From Clostridium sp. UBA701 (GTDB taxonomy: Bacteria > Bacillota > Clostridia > Clostridiales > Clostridiaceae): a stretch of DNA of 52,179 nucleotides. The notes beneath the pieces are model-generated. The model made no database searches and was not told the DNA's origin. It saw only the letters and a list, made by a program, of their open reading frames with translations. Shown one piece after another: positions 41,753 to 49,909 of the stretch. The stretch covers positions 1 through 52,179 of the forward strand of contig DBMJ01000020.1 in NCBI GenBank assembly GCA_002298125.1. The letters run 5' to 3'. The translations under genes and the position numbers were made by a program. Each line of letters opens with the position of its first letter. Position 1 is the stretch's first letter.

Positions 41753-42678
41753 TATTGTATCCCCCCTTCCACAATTTCTACATATCTATCTTCTAAGGCC
41801 TGGTGTTTCTTATAAACCTCATGGATGGATACGTTTCTTCCTACCAAATCTCTTATTAAGGTAGGGGTGCTATCCTTAACTATTACTAGAGTGATAAGCT
41901 CTTCATTTACTGTAACAGACTTAACATAATCAAGGTCCTTAAGTATAACTTGTAGGCTATCTATGTTCTCTGCCTTTAGAATAATTTTTTCCTCATTTTC
42001 CTCTACTCCTACTGCTGCTAAAGAGGAATCCACACTCTCCACAGATATAATCTCTCCATGGTTTAAAAAGGCTACAGTATCACATAGTAGCTGTACCTCT
42101 GATAGAAGATGGGAGGATACAAAAACTGCCATCTGTCTTTCTTTGGAGAGCTTTTTCATAAGCTCCCTAAATTCCTTTATACCTGAAGGGTCAAGTCCAT
42201 TAGTGGGCTCATCTAATATCAAAATCTGTGGATTTGAAAGCAGAGCAGTAGCTATACCAAGTCTCTGTTTCATTCCAAGGGAATATTTTTTTACCTTATC
42301 CTTAATTCTGTTCTCAAGTCCCACCAGCTTAACTACTTCATCGATGTTTTCCTGTTTAATGCGGTGGTCCACTCTCATTATCTGTTTTAAATTCTCCATT
42401 CCACTCATGTAGCCATAGAGCTCAGGACTTTCTACTACAGCACCAAGGGCACTTAGTGCCTCTTCTCTGTTTTCCTTTATGTCCTTGCCCATAATTTTGA
42501 TAGTTCCTGAATTAGGAGCTATGAGTCCTACTATCATCCTTATGGTTGTAGTCTTTCCAGCACCATTAGGTCCTAAAAATCCAAATATCTCTCCCTCTTC
42601 TACGGAGAAGTTTATACCTTTTATTATCTCTCTTCCGCTAAGGGATTTTCTCAGGTTTTCAACCTCTAATACCTTCAT
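41752..42678 (-). CDS. ABC transporter ATP-binding protein
   Basis: The 308-residue ATPase has Walker A GPNGAGKTTT (about 37-46), signature SLGMKQRLG, Walker B ILILDEPTNGLDP, and the H-loop SSHLL. The C-terminal extension (about 220-308) is like BcrA/NatA-type exporters, the group that exports antimicrobial peptides or sodium. It is the first gene of a two-gene operon with the permease, and a 13-bp inverted repeat overlaps its promoter. No sensor kinase or GntR gene lies nearby. Confidence 0.92.
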   Translation of the reverse strand: MKVLEVENLRKSLSGREIIKGINFSVEEGEIFGFLGPNGAGKTTTIRMIVGLIAPNSGTIKIMGKDIKENREEALSALGAVVESPELYGYMSGMENLKQIMRVDHRIKQENIDEVVKLVGLENRIKDKVKKYSLGMKQRLGIATALLSNPQILILDEPTNGLDPSGIKEFRELMKKLSKERQMAVFVSSHLLSEVQLLCDTVAFLNHGEIISVESVDSSLAAVGVEENEEKIILKAENIDSLQVILKDLDYVKSVTVNEELITLVIVKDSTPTLIRDLVGRNVSIHEVYKKHQALEDRYVEIVEGGIQ

Positions 42679-42723
42679 AATTTCTCTCCTCTCTTAAACA
42701 TACACATTTCAAAAACTCCTAGG

Positions 42724-42780
42724 ATTATAGCAGCAAAGAAAATGTATTAGTGTTATATACAAATAGTACACTAATACATT
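42724..42780 (-). promoter_or_regulatory. Promoter and long inverted repeat of the ABC operon
   Basis: AATGTATTAGTGT (42741-42753) and ACACTAATACATT (42768-42780) are perfect 13-bp inverted arms around a 14-base spacer. TATAAT (42729-42724, minus strand) lies 11 bases beyond the inner arm, so the dyad covers the -35 region. It looks like an operator of the GntR/YtrA kind, but no such gene is in the window. Confidence 0.65.
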
Positions 42781-42807
42781 CACACTGTCAATACATAATT
42801 AGCAAAA

Positions 42808-43587
42808 TTATCTACTTAAGGTTTCACTTATTTTCTCCTTTACTTCCTCAAGCAGTTCTCCAAATCTAGAGGAGGTTACTCTTGGATAAGCCTTTATAAG
42901 ATATCTATATCTTCGTTTTATGTTACCAGAGAGCTTTTCGTAATTTTCCATTAAAGAAACATTACTGGCCTCAAGCTTCAGCTTACGTGCTCTATCAAGA
43001 GTATGATCCTTAAGGTTTTCAAGGTTTTCCTTAAGCTCTTTAGATATCCTCTGCAGTTCTCTAAACCATTTAGAGAATACCACAAGCTTATTAACCGTAA
43101 AGACTACATCCAGCAGCACTAGTATCATAAGTACATACATAATTATAATTCCTGGATCTCTTGGCAGCCTTTCTACCATTTTTTCTGCCAAGGGCTGTAT
43201 CTCTCTAATAAAGAGTACAGATAATGCTCCCCAGGCTATTGAGAATTTTAGAGATATGTATCCCATGAGGTTATATTTATCCTCTGAATAATCCCACCAC
43301 CTTGTGTCAAAGAATTTTTCCATAAGATATCCCGTGATAAATTCTAAGGCACTGCTAACCACAAAGCCACCTATAAAAAGATATACAATATTGTTCTTAA
43401 AGGGTGTTAGAGTCACTATCATCACCACTGCAGAAATCCCATAGATTGGGCATATGGGTCCATATAAAAAACCCCTGTTTATAAATTTCTTCATAGTATA
43501 AATATGAAAAAGTACCTCTAAGCTCCAACCTAAAAAAGCATAAATTATAAAGTAGAAAAATAATTCATAAAAGCTAAAATTAAGCAT
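42808..43587 (-). CDS. CmpB-like membrane protein (putative ABC-transporter type IV)
   Basis: The 259-residue protein has five hydrophobic segments (about 5-150), including FFYFIIYAFLGWSLEVLFH and GPICPIYGISAVV, which are typical of the PF06541 putative ABC transporter family. An extended helical, charged C-terminal region follows (about 170-259). No ATPase partner is identified; the ABC operon next door is transcribed separately. The true function of this family is unsettled. Confidence 0.82.
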   Translation of the reverse strand: MLNFSFYELFFYFIIYAFLGWSLEVLFHIYTMKKFINRGFLYGPICPIYGISAVVMIVTLTPFKNNIVYLFIGGFVVSSALEFITGYLMEKFFDTRWWDYSEDKYNLMGYISLKFSIAWGALSVLFIREIQPLAEKMVERLPRDPGIIIMYVLMILVLLDVVFTVNKLVVFSKWFRELQRISKELKENLENLKDHTLDRARKLKLEASNVSLMENYEKLSGNIKRRYRYLIKAYPRVTSSRFGELLEEVKEKISETLSR

Positions 43588-43601
43588 AGAAATGTCCTCC
43601 G

Positions 43602-44156
43602 TTACTTTTCCCTTATTAGTGAAAACATTACAAGATCCTGATATACATCTCTAAAATAAGCATATTCCCTAAGTATGCCCTCTTCCATAAAGCCTAGACC
43701 TTCAAGCAGTCTTTTTGAAGCAGAATTTTCCGGATAAACCAGGGCCTCCACCCTATTTAGCTCCATGTAATTAAAACCGTAGCATAATATTGCTTCAAGT
43801 GCCTCTGTCATATAACCCTTCCCCCAATAATCAGGCGAAAGCTCATAACCCATTTCAGACCTGGCATAGCCCTTATTCCAGTTGTGATAACCACAGGTAC
43901 CAATCAAGGTACTTTCTTCCTTTAATTCAAGTGCCCAGCGAATGGATTTACTGCTTTCAAAGCCGCAGTTTAAATTATTAATCATTATCTGTGCCTGCTC
44001 CTCCTCCACTAGAGCATACATACCGTAATACACCATAACCTCTTCCTTTGACATTATTTTATACAGTGCCTCACTATCCTCTTCAGTGAGCTTACGCAGT
44101 AACAGTCTTTCTGTTTCTAGTTCTGGAAATTCAGAAAAAATCATATTATAAGGCAT
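43602..44156 (-). CDS. GNAT N-acetyltransferase (RimJ/RimL-like)
   Basis: The 184-residue acetyltransferase has TERLLLRKLTEEDSEALYKI at the start. The acetyl-CoA site is GYELSPDYWGKGYMTEALEAI (Q/R-x-x-G-x-G/A pattern as YWGKGY), and RVEALVYPENSASKRLLEGLGF is the GNAT C-terminal stretch. This subfamily acetylates ribosomal-protein N-termini or small amines. It starts 14 bases upstream of the CmpB-like gene, so the two are co-transcribed. Confidence 0.9.
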   Translation of the reverse strand: MPYNMIFSEFPELETERLLLRKLTEEDSEALYKIMSKEEVMVYYGMYALVEEEQAQIMINNLNCGFESSKSIRWALELKEESTLIGTCGYHNWNKGYARSEMGYELSPDYWGKGYMTEALEAILCYGFNYMELNRVEALVYPENSASKRLLEGLGFMEEGILREYAYFRDVYQDLVMFSLIREK

Positions 44157-44236
44157 GTCCTATCTCCTTTGTAAAAAATCAAATACTGCAAAATAAGATT
44201 AAAATCCCTAAGGTAATTATACCAAAAAAAAGAAGA

Positions 44237-44279
44237 AAAGATGGTGTACCCGTAATAAGTTTTCAGGAATACCATCTTT
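44237..44279 (-). terminator. Terminator after the anchored hypothetical gene
   Basis: AAAGATGGT pairs with ACCATCTTT, extended by G-U, T-A and two G-C pairs, followed on the minus strand by T-rich sequence. Confidence 0.75.
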
Positions 44280-44341
44280 ATTTATATATTTCAGTAAAAA
44301 GAGCTCTCATCTCATTAATAACTTATAATCTTTACTTTACC

Positions 44342-44758
44342 TTATCTTAACATTGGATCCGAAACATAGATAGTTTTTACTGTGTTTTCTTTAGATGAGC
44401 TATTTTCGTAATAAGTAACCAAAATCCAATATGCTTTTCCTAGCACTAGTTCATTATACTGCTTTTTTGTAAGCCTGAACTTTGATTCTTTACATGAATA
44501 TCCGCTAGAGTTTGTATAGGTAACCAAATAATATTTATCACCATCTTGCTTTTTAACTCCATAATTTTCCTTATCCTTAGTCTTTGTATCCGCTTTCTCC
44601 TTATCATTAATATCTATTATTTGTACATTCCCCATCAATTCTCCGCTTTTCTTAGGTCCAAGTATAGGAATGATTACAAACCAAAAAAACAATAAACCAA
44701 GTATTACAAGTATAGCTGTAAGCTTAATTCTGTCCTTTGAATTACTTGATAAGCTCAA
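44342..44758 (-). CDS. Single-pass membrane-anchored hypothetical protein
   Basis: The roughly 138-residue protein has one hydrophobic helix (about 13-35, LTAILVILGLLFFWFVIIPIL), a Lys/Asp-rich linker, and a beta-rich outside domain (about 75-138) ending SDPMLR. No enzyme motif is seen. The start is probably TTG at 44758, with GGGGGTG five bases upstream; a TTG at 44788 is also in frame but lacks a ribosome site. It lies between rsgA and an acetyltransferase. Not recognised. Confidence 0.65.
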   Translation of the reverse strand: MSLSSNSKDRIKLTAILVILGLLFFWFVIIPILGPKKSGELMGNVQIIDINDKEKADTKTKDKENYGVKKQDGDKYYLVTYTNSSGYSCKESKFRLTKKQYNELVLGKAYWILVTYYENSSSKENTVKTIYVSDPMLR

Positions 44759-44826
44759 AAAAACACCCCCACTTTTTATATAATTCAAAATAATTCATTA
44801 TATTACAATTATATACTAACAAAAAA

Positions 44827-44870
44827 ATTAATATAAGCCTGGAAAAATGATTTTCCAGGCTTATATTAAT
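44827..44870. terminator. Perfect 20-bp terminator hairpin overlapping the rsgA stop
   Basis: Arms 44827-44846 and 44851-44870 are perfectly complementary with loop ATGA. The core is AAGCCTGGAAAA / TTTTCCAGGCTT. The rsgA stop codon (44866-44868) lies inside the hairpin. Confidence 0.9.
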
Positions 44871-45939
44871 AATTGCTCTTCTGTTGTCTATGGGATTTGT
44901 TTAACTTTACTATTTCCTTTTTATATTCCATTCTGGCTTTTCTATTTAGCTTTCTTTCCATAAACTCTGCTTCCTTCTTAAGCTTCACATAGCTTTGGAA
45001 TCTTTCATAGCTTAATATTCCCTCTTCAATTGCATGAGCAACAGCACAACCTGGTTCTCCATTATGGGTACAATCACTGAATTTACATCCTTTAGCCAGC
45101 TCTTCAATTTCCTTAAAGGAGCTATTTACTCCATCAACCCCATCAAGCAGCTGAAGCTCTCTCATACCTGGAGTATCGATAACTACTCCTCCTTCAGGAA
45201 TTAGTATCAGCTCTCTATGTGTAGTGGTATGCCTTCCCCTTGCATCTTCCTCCCTAATTTCACTTACTGCCTGCTTTTCCTCACCAAGAATAGCATTTAT
45301 AAGAGTAGATTTTCCTACTCCAGAGGAGCCCACAAAGGCTGCTGTTATTCCACCAGGTATACGTTCCCTTACCTCCTGTATTCCTAAGCCTTGAACAGCA
45401 CTAACTATTATAACCTCTACCCCTATAGCTACCTTATAAACCTCCTCAAGTCTTTCTCCTAGGTCCTCACATAAGTCTGCCTTAGTTAAAAGCACCATAG
45501 GTGTAGCTCCGCTATCCCAGGCAAGGCTTATATATCTCTCAAGCCTTCTCAAATTGTAATTCTGGTTTAAAGACATGGTAATAAATAATATATCTATATT
45601 TGATGCTATTATTTGTTCCTCACTTGTGCCTCCTGCCGCCTTTCTAGAGAAGCTGCTTTTTCTCTTAAGTACGCCCTTGATGATAGCCTCTCCACTACTA
45701 TCACTATCCCTGTCTAGAGCAACCCAATCACCAACTGCAGGGTAGTCTTCTCTGCCTTCAGCGTAAAATCCCAGTTTGCCAGAGACCTTTGCAAGCATTA
45801 TACCCTTAGCTGCAGCCACCCTATATATTCCTCTATGCTCCTCCGTTATCCTTCCACAAAAATCCCCTAGATACTTTTCTTCAAATTCTCTCTGCCAGGA
45901 ATTATTCCATCCCAGCATATTAATATCAAAATTTTTCAC
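44866..45939 (-). CDS. rsgA: Ribosome small-subunit-dependent GTPase A
   Basis: The 357-residue 30S maturation GTPase shows the circularly permuted GTPase order: G4 (TKADL) first, then G1 (GSSGVGKSTL), then the G3 DTPGM. An N-terminal OB domain (about 25-95) comes before, and a C-terminal zinc site CKFSDCTH...GCAV (about 290-304) after. A lysine-rich extension of about 40 residues (KLNRKARMEYKKEIVKLNKSHRQQ) follows, longer than the basic form. Start GTG at 45939 has AGGAGG eight bases upstream. Confidence 0.94.
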   Translation of the reverse strand: MKNFDINMLGWNNSWQREFEEKYLGDFCGRITEEHRGIYRVAAAKGIMLAKVSGKLGFYAEGREDYPAVGDWVALDRDSDSSGEAIIKGVLKRKSSFSRKAAGGTSEEQIIASNIDILFITMSLNQNYNLRRLERYISLAWDSGATPMVLLTKADLCEDLGERLEEVYKVAIGVEVIIVSAVQGLGIQEVRERIPGGITAAFVGSSGVGKSTLINAILGEEKQAVSEIREEDARGRHTTTHRELILIPEGGVVIDTPGMRELQLLDGVDGVNSSFKEIEELAKGCKFSDCTHNGEPGCAVAHAIEEGILSYERFQSYVKLKKEAEFMERKLNRKARMEYKKEIVKLNKSHRQQKSNY

Positions 45940-45972
45940 TACAAATTCCTCCTGTAAACACCATTTATTATA

Positions 45973-45988
45973 TTTTTGCGCGCAAAAA
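45973..45988. other. Perfect palindrome TTTTTGCGCGCAAAAA
   Basis: A 16-bp perfect palindrome with a central GCGCGC stands out in AT-rich DNA. It lies about 35 bases upstream of rsgA and directly against the terminator of the candidate peptide gene. Its left half could also supply part of the T-tract context. Confidence 0.6.
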
Positions 45989-46017
45989 ACCCTAGAGCTT
46001 CCTGCAACTCCAGGGTT
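45988..46017 (-). terminator. Terminator of the candidate peptide gene
   Basis: AACCCT-G-GAG pairs with CTC-T-AGGGTT on the minus strand, with a 10-base loop, followed by six T residues. It ends a leftward transcript that starts upstream of rsgA. Confidence 0.7.
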
Positions 46018-46065
46018 ATTATGAATTCATAGTGAAAAATTACCATAAGTAAAAATTCTTCTGTG

Positions 46066-46137
46066 CTAAAGCTTCATAAGAAATCCTGGAGTAGTATCAT
46101 AACTATTAACAATTCTAAATCCTACACTCTTTATCAT
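46066..46137 (-). CDS. Candidate 23-residue peptide gene
   Basis: This short frame begins with ATG at 46137, nine bases after AAAGGAG, and ends with TAG at 46066. The peptide runs MIKSVGFRIVNSYDTT and ends PGFLMKL: weakly amphipathic, with no cysteine. Evidence for a real unit is the complete set of signals: promoter TTGCAC-N17-TATACT (46212-46184), a strong ribosome site, and a terminator (45988-46017), with no other gene between. It could also be a leader peptide or a remnant of a longer gene. I do not recognise a family. Confidence 0.5.
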   Translation of the reverse strand: MIKSVGFRIVNSYDTTPGFLMKL

Positions 46138-46183
46138 ATTACCCCACTCCTTTCGAAATTAGCTTTAATATATTTCCTAGTAC

Positions 46184-46212
46184 AGTATATAACAGTTTTT
46201 AAAATTGTGCAA
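46184..46212 (-). promoter_or_regulatory. Promoter of the candidate peptide gene
   Basis: Minus strand TTGCAC (46212-46207), a 17-base spacer and TATACT (46189-46184). The distance to the start codon is about 45 bases. Confidence 0.55.
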
Positions 46213-46307
46213 CTTTTTTATATATTTTAAAAAATCAAGCTTATACAATTAATTTGTGAAATATTCTAATTTATGGTGCTAAAAAAGACCCAATTTATTA
46301 CAATATA

Positions 46308-46316
46308 TGGTATAAT
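46308..46316 (+). promoter_or_regulatory. Extended -10 promoter of the divergent hypothetical gene
   Basis: TGG-TATAAT lies 30 bases before the start codon; no clear -35 hexamer is seen. Confidence 0.5.
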
Positions 46317-46345
46317 AGTTATAATAATATAAATGAGGTTTGAAA

Positions 46346-46870
46346 ATGAAAAAGAAGAAATTCATACTACCAGTCTTGATTCTAATGTCATTGACTTTAA
46401 TTATATACTTTTATTTACCAAGCAAAATCATTATTAACTCTAAGGGAGGAAGCAATGAAGCTTATATTGAAAATTCATTTGTAAAAGCAGATAAACAGTA
46501 TGAAATATATGGTCTGGATATCATCAATAACCATAGCTTCATACCAATTAAAATAACTGGGGTTTATTCAAATGATAAAGATAATTTTCTTAATCTTCAA
46601 GAAGTATTAATCACAGATAATATTGGGCTAATTACTGTAAAAGATGATACAGAGTTAAATAATTTAAGGCTTAATAAAGAAATAAGTTCCTTCTATAAAA
46701 TAACTACAGCTGCTAATTCAACACAAGTAATTGGATTGCTCTTAAAGGTAAATAAATCAATTAAAATCAACTCTTCCTATAGTAATTTGAGACCATCTGA
46801 AGTAAAAGTCAAATTTACAGTATTGGGTATACCCTATACTAAATCTATAAGTTTAAATCATGAGCCATAA
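46346..46870 (+). CDS. Secreted or membrane-anchored hypothetical protein
   Basis: The 174-residue protein has a basic N-terminus (MKKKKF) and one hydrophobic helix (about 6-25) that may be an uncleaved signal anchor. A beta-rich outside domain (about 30-174) of modest complexity follows. No lipobox Cys, enzyme motif or known domain is seen. ATG at 46346 has GAGG seven bases upstream. It is divergent from the candidate peptide gene and followed by a long hairpin. Not recognised. Confidence 0.7.
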   Translation: MKKKKFILPVLILMSLTLIIYFYLPSKIIINSKGGSNEAYIENSFVKADKQYEIYGLDIINNHSFIPIKITGVYSNDKDNFLNLQEVLITDNIGLITVKDDTELNNLRLNKEISSFYKITTAANSTQVIGLLLKVNKSIKINSSYSNLRPSEVKVKFTVLGIPYTKSISLNHEP

Positions 46871-46872
46871 AA

Positions 46873-46919
46873 TTAGCTAACCTTTATGTAGAATTTTTAT
46901 TCTACTGAAGGTTAGCTAA
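46873..46919. terminator. Long convergent hairpin
   Basis: TTAGCTAACCTT pairs with AAGGTTAGCTAA (12 bp), and inside it GTAGAAT pairs with ATTCTAC. It sits between the hypothetical gene and the oppositely oriented SDR gene. Confidence 0.75.
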
Positions 46920-46992
46920 ACTTATCTATAAAACAGTTAGCCTATTACCGCTATTTTGAGTAAATGAGATACTAAATTGTTTACCCAGTCTT

Positions 46993-47865
46993 CTAGCAGT
47001 TTACTATTCTTCCTCCATTTACGTGTATGGTTTGACCTGTAATATAGGTGGCGCCATCTGCTGCTAAAAATAAATATGCCTCTGCTAATTCAGCGGGCTG
47101 TGCAGGTCTCTTAAGAGGGGTATTTTCTCCAAACTGGCCAACCTTTTGCGCGTCGAAGCTGGAGGGTATTAGCGGAGTCCATGTAGGTCCAGGGGCTACA
47201 CAATTAACCCTGATATTCTTATCTGCCAAAGAAAGTGCAAGAGACCTGGTAAAGGCTGTTATAGCACCCTTAGTAGCTGAATAGTCTATTAGCTCCTTGT
47301 CTCCTGCAAAGGCTGTTATGGAGGAGGTGTTTATTATTACACTGTTTTCTTTTAAATATGGAAGAGCCTCTCTTGTAAGATAGAATACAGAAAAAATATT
47401 AGTTGCAAAGGTACCCTGAAGCTGCTGATCAGAAATATCTGCAAGACATTTCTGAGGATGCTGCTCAGCGGCATTGTTTACAAGAATATCTATCCTTCCA
47501 AAGTTCTTTATGGTCATATCTACTACCTGTTTGCAAAAGCTAGCATCTCCAACATTTCCTGATATGAGCTGGCACTTAACTCCACTACCTTCAATAAGCC
47601 TCTTGGTATCCTCAGCATCCTTATGTTCATTTAGATATACTATTACAATATTGGCTCCTTCTTTAGCATAGGCCAAGGCTACAGCTTTTCCTATACCACT
47701 GTCCCCTCCTGTTATTATAGCTGCCTTATCCTTTAATCTCCCTGTGCCTTTGTAATTTGGATTGTCAAAAATGGGCTGAGGGTTCATTTGAGTTTCCTCT
47801 CCTGGCTGCTTTGTTTGATGCTGGGGCATCACGTCATCTGGGTAGTTCAATGTCTGGTTGCACAT
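46993..47865 (-). CDS. Short-chain dehydrogenase/reductase (YhdF/YhxC-like)
   Basis: The 290-residue SDR has the NAD(P) motif TGGDSGIGKAV (about 53-63), NNAAEQ, the catalytic serine region NTSSITAF, and Tyr-x3-Lys in DYSATKGA. An N-terminal proline/glutamine-rich extension of about 45 residues (PQHQTKQPGEETQMNPQP) is typical of the glucose/general-stress dehydrogenase subgroup in Firmicutes. The substrate is not known. Monocistronic. Confidence 0.9.
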   Translation of the reverse strand: MCNQTLNYPDDVMPQHQTKQPGEETQMNPQPIFDNPNYKGTGRLKDKAAIITGGDSGIGKAVALAYAKEGANIVIVYLNEHKDAEDTKRLIEGSGVKCQLISGNVGDASFCKQVVDMTIKNFGRIDILVNNAAEQHPQKCLADISDQQLQGTFATNIFSVFYLTREALPYLKENSVIINTSSITAFAGDKELIDYSATKGAITAFTRSLALSLADKNIRVNCVAPGPTWTPLIPSSFDAQKVGQFGENTPLKRPAQPAELAEAYLFLAADGATYITGQTIHVNGGRIVNC

Positions 47866-47947
47866 ACTATTACCTCACTTTTCTAAAATATATTCCTATG
47901 TTAAGTTTTTAATAGTTTAATATTAATTATGCATAAGGGAATAAAAA

Positions 47948-47970
47948 AGAGAGGAATTATCTCCCTCTCT
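47948..47970 (-). terminator. Terminator after the YqjM-like reductase gene
   Basis: AGAGAGG pairs with CCTCTCT, followed by six T residues on the minus strand. It overlaps the stop codon. Confidence 0.75.
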
Positions 47971-48970
47971 CATAAAACTTTGGCCAAACCGTTTCTTCTC
48001 CTAGACCTCTTGCTGCCTGCAGCACAAAATACGGATTTCTAAGCAGTTCCCTTCCTATAAATACCAAATCTGCTCTCTGGTTTTCAAGGATTTCCTCTGC
48101 ATGTCTATAGTCTGTAATAAGCCCTCCACCAATTACAGGCAGGCCTGTTTGTTCTTTGATAATCTCAGAATGCTTTATCTGATATCCTGGATAGGTATGT
48201 ATCTTAGCCATAACTACAGCTCCAGTGCTTACATCTACCATATCTATGCCATAGGGCTTTATAAGATTTACTATATGAGCTATATCCTTTGGAGAATTTC
48301 CACCAGGTGCATATTCCTCCGCAGACACCCTTAAAATCAAAGGCTTGCTCTCATCCCATTCCTCACGTACAGCCTTAACCACTTCTATTAAAAATCTTGC
48401 TCTATTTTCAATACACCCTCCATATTCATCCTCTCTCTTGTTTGTTAGAGGAGAAAGGAATTCATTAATTAAATATCCGTGTGCGCCATGAAGTTCAATG
48501 GCATCAAAACCAGCCATTTTACACCTTCTAGCAGCCTGCTTAAAATCCTCTACCACAGCCTTTATATCAGCAATTGTCATGGCTCTTGGCACCCTATAAT
48601 TTTCATTAAAGGGAATTGGGCTTGGAGCTAAAGGCTCTTCTCCAGAAACTTCAGATTTTCTTCCTGAATGGCCTAACTGTATTGCCACCTTGCTTCCATA
48701 TCGCCTGCATTCCATTACGATAGATTTTAACCCTGGAACAAAGTCATCCTTCCATATACCAAGATCATAATCCGTTATTCTGCCAACACTTTGTACTCCC
48801 GTAGCCTCTAATATAATGAGTCCTACCTGACCTACCGCCCTGGTAGCATAGTGAACCAGATGAAATCTATTCACATAACCCTCCTCTGCCATATCCATGC
48901 ACATAGGCGGCATCACTATTCGATTATTAAGCTCCATATCTTTAATTTTATATTCATCAAAAATACCCAT
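47957..48970 (-). CDS. NADH:flavin oxidoreductase (YqjM/NamA-like old yellow enzyme)
   Basis: The 337-residue single-domain enzyme has an FMN TIM barrel: NRIVMPPMCM (with the YqjM-type Cys at the flavin), QLGHSGRKSE, ELHGAHGYLINEFLSPLTNKREDEYGG, and IGRELLRNPYFVLQAA. It would reduce activated alkenes such as unsaturated aldehydes, ketones and nitro compounds with NAD(P)H. Unlike the large reductase at 22.9 kb it has no iron-sulfur or FAD module. A 14-base gap separates it from the upstream methyltransferase gene, so they form an operon. Confidence 0.92.
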   Translation of the reverse strand: MGIFDEYKIKDMELNNRIVMPPMCMDMAEEGYVNRFHLVHYATRAVGQVGLIILEATGVQSVGRITDYDLGIWKDDFVPGLKSIVMECRRYGSKVAIQLGHSGRKSEVSGEEPLAPSPIPFNENYRVPRAMTIADIKAVVEDFKQAARRCKMAGFDAIELHGAHGYLINEFLSPLTNKREDEYGGCIENRARFLIEVVKAVREEWDESKPLILRVSAEEYAPGGNSPKDIAHIVNLIKPYGIDMVDVSTGAVVMAKIHTYPGYQIKHSEIIKEQTGLPVIGGGLITDYRHAEEILENQRADLVFIGRELLRNPYFVLQAARGLGEETVWPKFYERGR

Positions 48971-48984
48971 AAAACCTTTCCTCC

Positions 48985-49710
48985 TTATCTCTTGGTAAAT
49001 ACATATATATTCGCCATACTATTTTCACTGTAATTATCCTTATTAAAGCTTCCGAAATGAGCACTGATTTCAAACTTTGTGTTCTCTGCCAAGGTCGCTA
49101 TCTCCTCATGAAGCAGTGGGTATAGAGGCACTATGGAGGAACCAATGGTATCTCCCTTATACTCTATTATGCCCTTAAACATAATCTTATTCTGCTCCTC
49201 ACTGTATAGTCTATGGAAAACTATGCCCTGCTCAGCATTTACAATGTCAGGCAGCGCCTTTACATGCTTTGTTAAGATGCGGTCATAGTTTACAATCTGC
49301 ATAACAAAACATCCCGAGGGCATAAGCAGTTCATAAATACTTTTAAACACCTGCTCCATCTCAGATAGATTATCTAGATGTACTAAGGTATTTCCAATGC
49401 AGTAAATCATCTTATAAGAATTATTTTTTAAGTGGTCTAGCTTTCGCATATCCCCAGCAGCTAGTCTAAGGTTATTATTCTTTAACCCCTCTATCTTTTT
49501 TCTTCCCTTAATAACCATCTTTTCATCCAGCTCAATGCCTTCTATTTCTTTAACAAAGGGTGCTAATGCAATAAGCTCTTCTCCTGTACCTGCTCCTAAA
49601 TCTAAAACCTTAGCTTCACTATTAACATAGCTTTTCAAAAAGTTTACCACTTCCTTTGAAACTGGAAAAACATAATCATAATATTCACTTAGAAAATCAT
49701 AAAATTCCAT
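48985..49710 (-). CDS. Class I SAM-dependent methyltransferase
   Basis: The 241-residue protein has the Rossmann SAM motif VLDLGAGTGEE (about 35-45), an acidic strand-2 end GIELDEKMV, and LRLAAGDMRKL. A lid-like C-terminal region follows. The methyl acceptor is unknown. A GGAAGGAG ribosome site lies just before the ATG, immediately next to the 48-bp palindrome. It is the first gene of a two-gene operon with the YqjM-like reductase. Confidence 0.87.
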   Translation of the reverse strand: MEFYDFLSEYYDYVFPVSKEVVNFLKSYVNSEAKVLDLGAGTGEELIALAPFVKEIEGIELDEKMVIKGRKKIEGLKNNNLRLAAGDMRKLDHLKNNSYKMIYCIGNTLVHLDNLSEMEQVFKSIYELLMPSGCFVMQIVNYDRILTKHVKALPDIVNAEQGIVFHRLYSEEQNKIMFKGIIEYKGDTIGSSIVPLYPLLHEEIATLAENTKFEISAHFGSFNKDNYSENSMANIYVFTKR

Positions 49711-49725
49711 ATTGTTCTCCTTCCA

Positions 49726-49773
49726 AAATATTATTCTTATAATTATGATATCATAATTATAAGAATAATATTT
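49726..49773. repeat. Perfect 48-bp palindrome
   Basis: Two 24-base arms are exact inverted copies with no spacer, centred on GATATC (49747-49752). The arms begin AAATATTATTC. It lies 15-63 bases upstream of the methyltransferase start and about 60 bases upstream of the topB promoter. Each arm contains TATAAT on one strand, so it could carry divergent promoters as well as an operator. Confidence 0.9.
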
Positions 49774-49830
49774 GTTATATATTTCTTAACTTTTTTAAAA
49801 GATGGGAAAGCTTTTGACCCATGCATTATA

Positions 49831-49858
49831 TGTTATAATGTATTAAGGCGTTTGCCTT
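49831..49858 (+). promoter_or_regulatory. Promoter and 5' hairpin of topB
   Basis: TG-T-TATAAT (49831-49839) forms an extended -10. The predicted transcript start is followed at once by hairpin AAGGC-GTTT-GCCTT (49845-49858). Confidence 0.6.
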
Positions 49859-49909
49859 CGTCTTTAAATTCAAATCATAGGCATAATAATTGTGTACGGA
49901 GTGAAAAAT

